64,000 nucleotides of DNA from Diploscapter coronatus. Taxonomy: Eukaryota; Nematoda; Chromadorea; Rhabditida; Rhabditidae. The notes beneath the pieces were generated by a model. That model had not been told where the DNA came from. It saw nothing but the letters and a program-made list of their open reading frames with translations, and searched no databases. Location: assembly GCA_964036155.1 (NCBI GenBank), contig OZ038423.1, positions 1,364,001 through 1,428,000 on the forward strand, written 5' to 3'. This document shows positions 58,723 through 64,000 of the stretch, in pieces (within the stretch, counting starts at the first letter, position 1; each line of letters begins with the position of its first letter). A program made the translations under genes and the position numbers.

Positions 58723-59145
58723 TACTGGAATAGCGCACGGCGACATTTTAGCTTACGACAAATACAAGTTGACCAGGAATTTCATCCGAATTTAAATGGC
58801 TGGCACCGAAAAATACCTGCAATATCCGACTGACGATCGTATTGGGACTGTGGTGGACAACAGGTTTGTTCATGAATCCCGATCTTGCGAGGAAATTCTC
58901 TGTCGGAGGTCACCAATTCTGCCGTTGTCAGATATCGAAATCCGAGATTTCTTTGAGACAAAAACTTTCTCCTTCCAGTATCCGATGCAGCTTTGAAGGA
59001 TTCTGCAAATAATTGAGTTAAAATTCGAAGTGCGAAGTTGCAGATGGATTCCAACGAGTATGCTGTACCATGGGGAGAGAGAGAGAGTAGGAAAAGAATG
59101 AAGTTGCAATTTACAAAGAGTTGGAAGAGAATTGATAAGTCCATT

Positions 59146-61042
59146 TCGACCAGGAAAATTCTCGGGGTGAGGTTCGATGAAAAGCCTCGCTGTCTCTGAC
59201 TCCAAATCTTTTGAGTCTCGTTCACACGGTTTAACGCCCGCGGCCAAATTCTTTCTACTTTCGTCCCTCTCAAATTTCTTCGCTCTCTGACTTTCTCGGA
59301 CTCTTTCTGTTTCTCCTTAAGACTGACTATTTCGTCGTGTTATTACTCGAACAAATAAGGAGAGTGCGCGAACGCGAGTGCGGTTTAGAAGTTGTTCGAC
59401 AGAGGTGGGGAGAAAAAACGTCAGACATTGAGAGAGAGAGAGAGAGATTTTCTCTGACCATCTCTAAGAATTGCATACTATTTCGGTACCGAGTTTAGTG
59501 TGAGCAACTATAGACAAACATTACTGAACTCCGAATACATACGCACAAAACTTTACAAGTGACGATTAAGGTTGTGATTAAAGAAGCCAAATTTGGGAAG
59601 CTATAATAATACGAAGGCAAACTTTTATATCTAATAAAAATAAAATATGGTTAAAATTCGAAATTTGAAAGATATGGAAAAGAGTTTCGAGTCAAAATAG
59701 CTTTGATAAAAGGAGACGCTCTCGATTTCACGCACAATAAAACGAAATTGATGATCGTGAAGTGGTCAAGAGCTCCATCACCTTTCTCTCTTATCCTTTA
59801 TCCTCATTCTCATATCTTCAGATCGTCAATAGGCTATATTTTTCTTTCTCAAAGTTCAAAGGAAAAAAAATAAATGTTTCAAGATTTAAAATAGACGCGA
59901 CCTCGACTCTGGGAGACTGAATGCTCAGTGAAGAGTACGAAGGTAAGAATGATTGGTCCGAATGCAAAATGATGCAAAAGAGTGGCCGTACACACACTAT
60001 ACGATAAGTATTATTTCAAGTGGGCGGATTCCAATAGAATTGAACATAGACTATATTGAGCAATATATTCACGAACACGAATCTTTCATAGTAGGAATAC
60101 AGCACATTGAATGTGATGTCTCGTGTTGAAACATAGGAAAAACGTTTGAGATCGAAAAAGTTCAGAGTTTTGCGCTGACAATGGTCCGCAACAATGCATT
60201 GAGAGAGCTGCAAAAAGCGGTAAATTCCGTCCGATTCAAAAGGAGATTTCGATTTGGAAGAAAAAGTGCAGAGAATGAATTATCTCTTTTCGGCGCGATA
60301 GTGTATTGGTAGTGCTTTGGGACTCAAATACGAAGGTAGAGAATGATTCCTGTCGGAGAAATAGTGTGTCGGTAGTGTGCATTGAAGCTCAGGAGCGATG
60401 CAAAAGTGAACTCTTTTATGACAAGATAGTGTGGAACTGCAAGATTGGAAGAAAAAGGAGAAATGTAGAGGGAACGGTGTGATTCTTTTTGTGGAGGATA
60501 GTGCATCGGTATATGTTAGTCGGATTGGAAATAGGTCCGAGTGAGCGCTCGTCCGCACTTCATTCATCGCTCATTTTTCTGTGCGCGGCTCTCAGCAGTT
60601 TTCACCACCAAAATGAACACAACGCAATTCTGCAATAGAAAGTGAGATCCAAGCTGATTGACAAATATGGCCCTGGGAAGGGGGGAGGGGCGCAAAAAAG
60701 CAACAAAAAACCTAGAAACACCTGCTCGAACGAGAAAAGATGCAGACGACGAATAGTCATGGACACGAAATTGATACAGCGAAGAAAAAATGCATGTCAT
60801 GTTCGGATTTTTTGTGTTGTAAATAATATATGACATTTTTACACCTATCAAGAAAACTACGGTAAATTTGTACCTTCCGAAAGAAAGATTGAAAATAATG
60901 AATGTTTGAGATATGAAAAGTCAAAATCGAACGACTTTACAGAGGAAGATCTAATATTGTGACGCAATACCCGCTATGCAATGTCTATATTAAACTTAAG
61001 CAAGCATAAACCTGAAGTAATAAGACGCTGAGAGTGTTTTGA
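59146..61042. other. Intergenic region with degenerate tandem repeats
   Basis: Short GA runs near 59075 and 59430, an imperfect tandem repeat (60280-60520) and AT-rich sequence. Open frames at 60016, 60280 and 60564 overlap or border the repeat and are not supported. Confidence 0.5.
60280..60520. repeat. Imperfect tandem repeat with ATAGTGTxTxGGTAGTG units
   Basis: GATAGTGTATTGGTAGTGC, AATAGTGTGTCGGTAGTGTG and GATAGTGCATCGGTATATG recur at irregular spacing with Gly/Glu-type purine stretches (GGAAGAAAAAGGAGAAATG) between them. Confidence 0.6.
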
Positions 61043-61246
61043 CTAGTGAAGTTTCAAAGTTGGCGTTTCTTCGGGCGATTCATCTCTTAGGTTCGATCGA
61101 TTTAACGGCTTTTCCTCCCATGCCTCGCGATTTATCTCCCATCTAGCCAAAACGCTGCGCCGTACTTCAACCGGTTCCAATCTCTGCCTTTTTAGCCCAG
61201 GATAATAGTAAACGACATTGTGGAGACAAGTGAATGTGACTACCAT
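61043..61246 (-). CDS. Possible 67-residue charged protein
   Basis: Single open frame starting at an ATG seven bases behind an ATTTGTAG acceptor (possible spliced-leader site). The N-terminus is mildly hydrophobic (MVVTFTCLHNVVYYYPG). The rest is charged with two Trp (RRSVLARWEINREAWEEK) and ends in PEETPTLKLH. Composition and codon use look coding. It could instead be the last exon of a longer gene, beginning after GGCAG or AAAAG. No hairpin overlaps it. No family was recognised. Confidence 0.4.
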   Translation of the reverse strand: MVVTFTCLHNVVYYYPGLKRQRLEPVEVRRSVLARWEINREAWEEKPLNRSNLRDESPEETPTLKLH

Positions 61247-63283
61247 TAAGCGTCTACAAATGTAAATAGTCTAAACAGTTAGGTGAAAACCTGGCTTTTT
61301 CGGCTTTGATATTTGCATAAATTCAAGAAATTTGGATCTTAATATGTTCTAAAGAAAATTTTAAATATGAAGATTAAACATTTAAATACTCTCTACACAG
61401 ATTGCAAAGACCTTCTCTGTACGATTTGCGTCAGTCGGAGATTTTTTTGCCGTTGCCCACAAGCGATTGCGTAGCGTTTCATCTTTGCCCTCTCGCGAAG
61501 ATGCACTATCTTCTCATTGCGAAATAGGATTTAAGAGAAAATAGGAAGGGCGCGATGCAGCCGCTCGCGAATGACAATAAAACCCGAGTGACGCGAATCG
61601 CACTGGCATCAAAGGTCTCTTAAATCTGGGAAGAGAGTATAATGCTAATTCCTTTAAATTTAAAAGAAAAACTATATAGAAATTGATTTATTTTCTTTTT
61701 TGTTATATGTATTTTGTTGCAAATTGCTCATGTGCATGAATTTCTGCATATCAATTATCCAGAGCATGTGAGCTTTCCGTCTTTCAAGAAAACCGATCTG
61801 CCAAAGAAAGAGGAAGGGGCGATAAATGAAGACACAGTCCGTGGAACCCATGAGAGAAAATAGCACGTCAACTTAAGAGGGTTCAGAATCGACCTTCTCA
61901 ATTTCTCCATCTGAATCAGAAATCCCTTCTTAGAATAAGAAATCGGCAAAAAACGCGCTCCTGATTCAGGAGAAAAATGATATTCTTCACGAATTTTTGT
62001 GCAAACATAAAATATGATATGAGGTGGTTAATTGGAAATCCGGGGATATAAAAACTTGGGTTTTCAGCATTTTTTGCGGGTGTCACACGGCCATCATTAA
62101 AATTGCAGAAGCTTCGTTGAAATTGGAAATTGAATTCCGCCCCATAAAATTGCTCTCACGCAACTTAATTCGAGTCTGGTGAAATTATTTTCGCACTAAT
62201 TGCGTCTATCCGTAGCTTTCTACATATATGCTTTTCTTAACATCAGGGCTGTCGACAGAGTGTAAATCCTTATCTAGTATAACATGCGCAATATCATAAT
62301 CACTTTTGTCCTTCCATGCTTTATCATGTCATGAGTGTTTATATAATTCGTCAGTGGGTTCTTTGCCGACAACCCTGCTTAACATCGGAATATTTCATTA
62401 GTTTCCTGATATATGGGCATATGCAAATATCCTTATCATCAGACATTTATCCAAGTTGATTTCCAGCACGTCCTTTTCAATGTTTAGCATTTCTAGAAAA
62501 ATGTTACATAGATCACTAAAGGGTTTAAATTAATCCGTTAAATAAACCGAATCTACTTTTTGACCCTAAAATAAATACATCGAATATCATGTCCGTAGCG
62601 TTCTCATTCACCAATGATTAATTGATACACGAGGTACTATCGTTTTCTGCTTAAAATTGAAGGAAGTAGATTTTCAGAGAAAATTTTTCGCTGGAGAACT
62701 TACGCGGAGAGAATCTTCGCTTCAGCTAAATTCTATAGTTTCTAGAACTTTGACTGACATAACATAGTCACTTTTGATTGTCGAACTCGTCTTAACTTGC
62801 ACAACTATCAATATTTAGCTATATATATATACAAAACAAGGCTGCATACATTTTGTAAGTGCGGAAAATCAGGTCGCGCCCTCTTCAAAAATTCGACTGT
62901 TCAACACGACTGATCTAATTTTCGATCAAATTTCGCAATTTAATTACTATTTTCGCAAATTACTTTTGATAATTATCATCCAAATGACTAGATAATTGGC
63001 TAATTAGTAACTCTTTCCGTGCGTTTTCTACAGAAATCTTGCAGTTTGCATTGCAATTCGATCAATCAAAAGACTTTCGTATCGCCGTTCCAATTTGAAT
63101 CGAATCTTTGAAGATCAAAAAATTCGATCGTTTGCTTTTTTATCTTCTTCAAAAAATTATTGTTTTGATCTATCGAACCATTTCTTATCAATTTATAATA
63201 GGAATGCTGTGATTTTTGATTATTGCGGTGATTGATGTCAGTTAAATGAGGAGTTTCTGCTTGTTTTCTGGGTGATTCTATCT
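61247..63283. other. Intergenic region
   Basis: AT-rich. Contains an inverted repeat at 62247-62388 and no supported exon. A minus-strand frame at 63066-63287 overlaps the stop of the right-edge exon and is probably 3' untranslated sequence. Confidence 0.5.
62247..62388. repeat. Inverted repeat with AGGGCTGTCG ends
   Basis: AACATCAGGGCTGTCGACAG opens and TTGCCGACAACCCTGCTTAA closes. AGGGCTGT also forms the end of the element at 12137. Confidence 0.65.
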
Positions 63284-63417
63284 TCATTTTCTTTCGGCTA
63301 GAACAATTTTCGGATTGGGTGGGGCAATTGGGTCATCATCTTCACTTCGGGCGTCGATCAGCGCTGCAAGATCATTCATTTCATATTTCGATCTTTCTCC
63401 TTTTAGGCTGCAAAGCT
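63284..63417 (-). CDS. Last exon of a gene running off the right edge
   Basis: Follows a GTGTTTCAG acceptor. Reads ELCSLKGERSKYEMNDLAAL then IDARSEDDDPIAPPNPKIV and LAERK before a stop, with phase 1 at its start. Hydrophilic and acidic, without motifs that name a family. Earlier exons should lie beyond position 64000 or in the last 500 bases, where no clear exon was found; that interval is largely repeats. It may be the cytosolic tail of a larger protein. Confidence 0.5.
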
Positions 63418-63429
63418 CTGAAACACTGT

Positions 63430-63700
63430 CAATGATATTGTTGATGCCGAATCTGGGAGACGTACAAAGTGGTGCACTTCTTTTTAGTGGCTAGAAAATC
63501 GAGAAATAGCACTCGAGTCCGAGCCCTATTTCATAATCTTTATATGCTATTTTTTTTTTTCCGTTTTCTGCTCCTCTCTGAGTCCTTTTGCTAGGCAGGC
63601 AGAAAAAAAGAAGAATAGCATATAAAGATGATGCAATGGGACTCGGATTCGAGTTCTATTTCTCGCATTTTTCCTCTAAAAGGACTCCCAACAGGCCTGG
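63430..63700. repeat. Family I element interrupted by a second hairpin
   Basis: ATTGTTGATGCCGAATCTGG, TGCACTTCTTTTTAGTGGC and AAAATCGAGAAATAGCACT match the element at 38588. From about 63509 to 63657 a separate hairpin (ACTCGAGTCCGAGCCCTATT facing GGGACTCGGATTCGAGT, with TATATGCTATT/AATAGCATATA inside) is inserted. Confidence 0.75.
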
Positions 63701-64000
63701 ATATCAGTTTCGGGTGTTATAGTTAAAATTATTAGCCTGGATATTGTTGTTAAGTAAGAAAAAATCGGACTACGACTTCAACCCCAATATTAGCAATTGA
63801 ACTTTCTAAACGAAAATGAAACTTTGTGCAAAGTGTGTGTTCAATTTTGTGACTACTTGTCATACGGTTTTATAGTTCAATAGATCAAATATAAAAGGGG
63901 AAAGTTCGACATCTCAGTTTCGGGACTCAAAATATCTAATTTTATATAATTGTGGCGTTTCCCGGCCCATCTCTCATCATTGGGCGATAGATTCGGTGTG

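Overview
The window is nuclear DNA from a nematode. It is AT-rich, genes are split into many small exons with introns ending in TTTCAG-like acceptors, several start codons sit a few bases behind such an acceptor (as expected for spliced-leader addition), and the gene set is nematode-like: a pha-2/HHEX homeobox gene, an SLC6 (snf-type) transporter, a divergent SNAP-25-like SNARE and CLPTM1. The species cannot be told from the sequence. Exon boundaries were read by hand; for most models every junction keeps frame and the coding total is a multiple of three.

Layout. 1-14 kb, plus strand: a membrane-anchored 2-oxoglutarate/Fe(II) oxygenase-like gene (10 exons), a short exon for a small membrane protein, a gene-poor stretch, and a 19-exon SLC6 transporter. 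15-40 kb, minus strand: a single-pass membrane protein (7 exons), a disordered protein (12 exons), a secreted Cys-rich protein (8 exons), a gene-free 6 kb, and pha-2 (6 exons). 42-52 kb, plus strand: CLPTM1 (17 exons), a small single-pass membrane protein (4 exons) and a Trp/Tyr/Arg-rich protein (6 exons); a short minus-strand gene overlaps the start of the last one head to head. 52-64 kb, minus strand: the SNAP-25-like SNARE (8 exons), a secreted protein with three MAM-like domains joined by Thr-rich linkers (at least 14 exons), a possible 67-residue protein, and the last exon of a gene that runs off the right edge.

The genes do not form one pathway. Membrane and secretory functions dominate (transport, receptor trafficking, vesicle fusion, secreted and surface proteins). 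No rRNA, CRISPR array or convincing tRNA was seen.

The most striking signal is a dense population of about 50 short inverted repeats (60-340 bp) in introns and intergenic DNA. Many families with unrelated arms share one core, GAAATAGTATGG on one arm and CCATACTATTTC on the other. Two elements appear to supply the GT of a 5' splice site, and others fill most of an intron. A further anomaly is an AT instead of AG at the 3' end of the intron inside the pha-2 homeobox.
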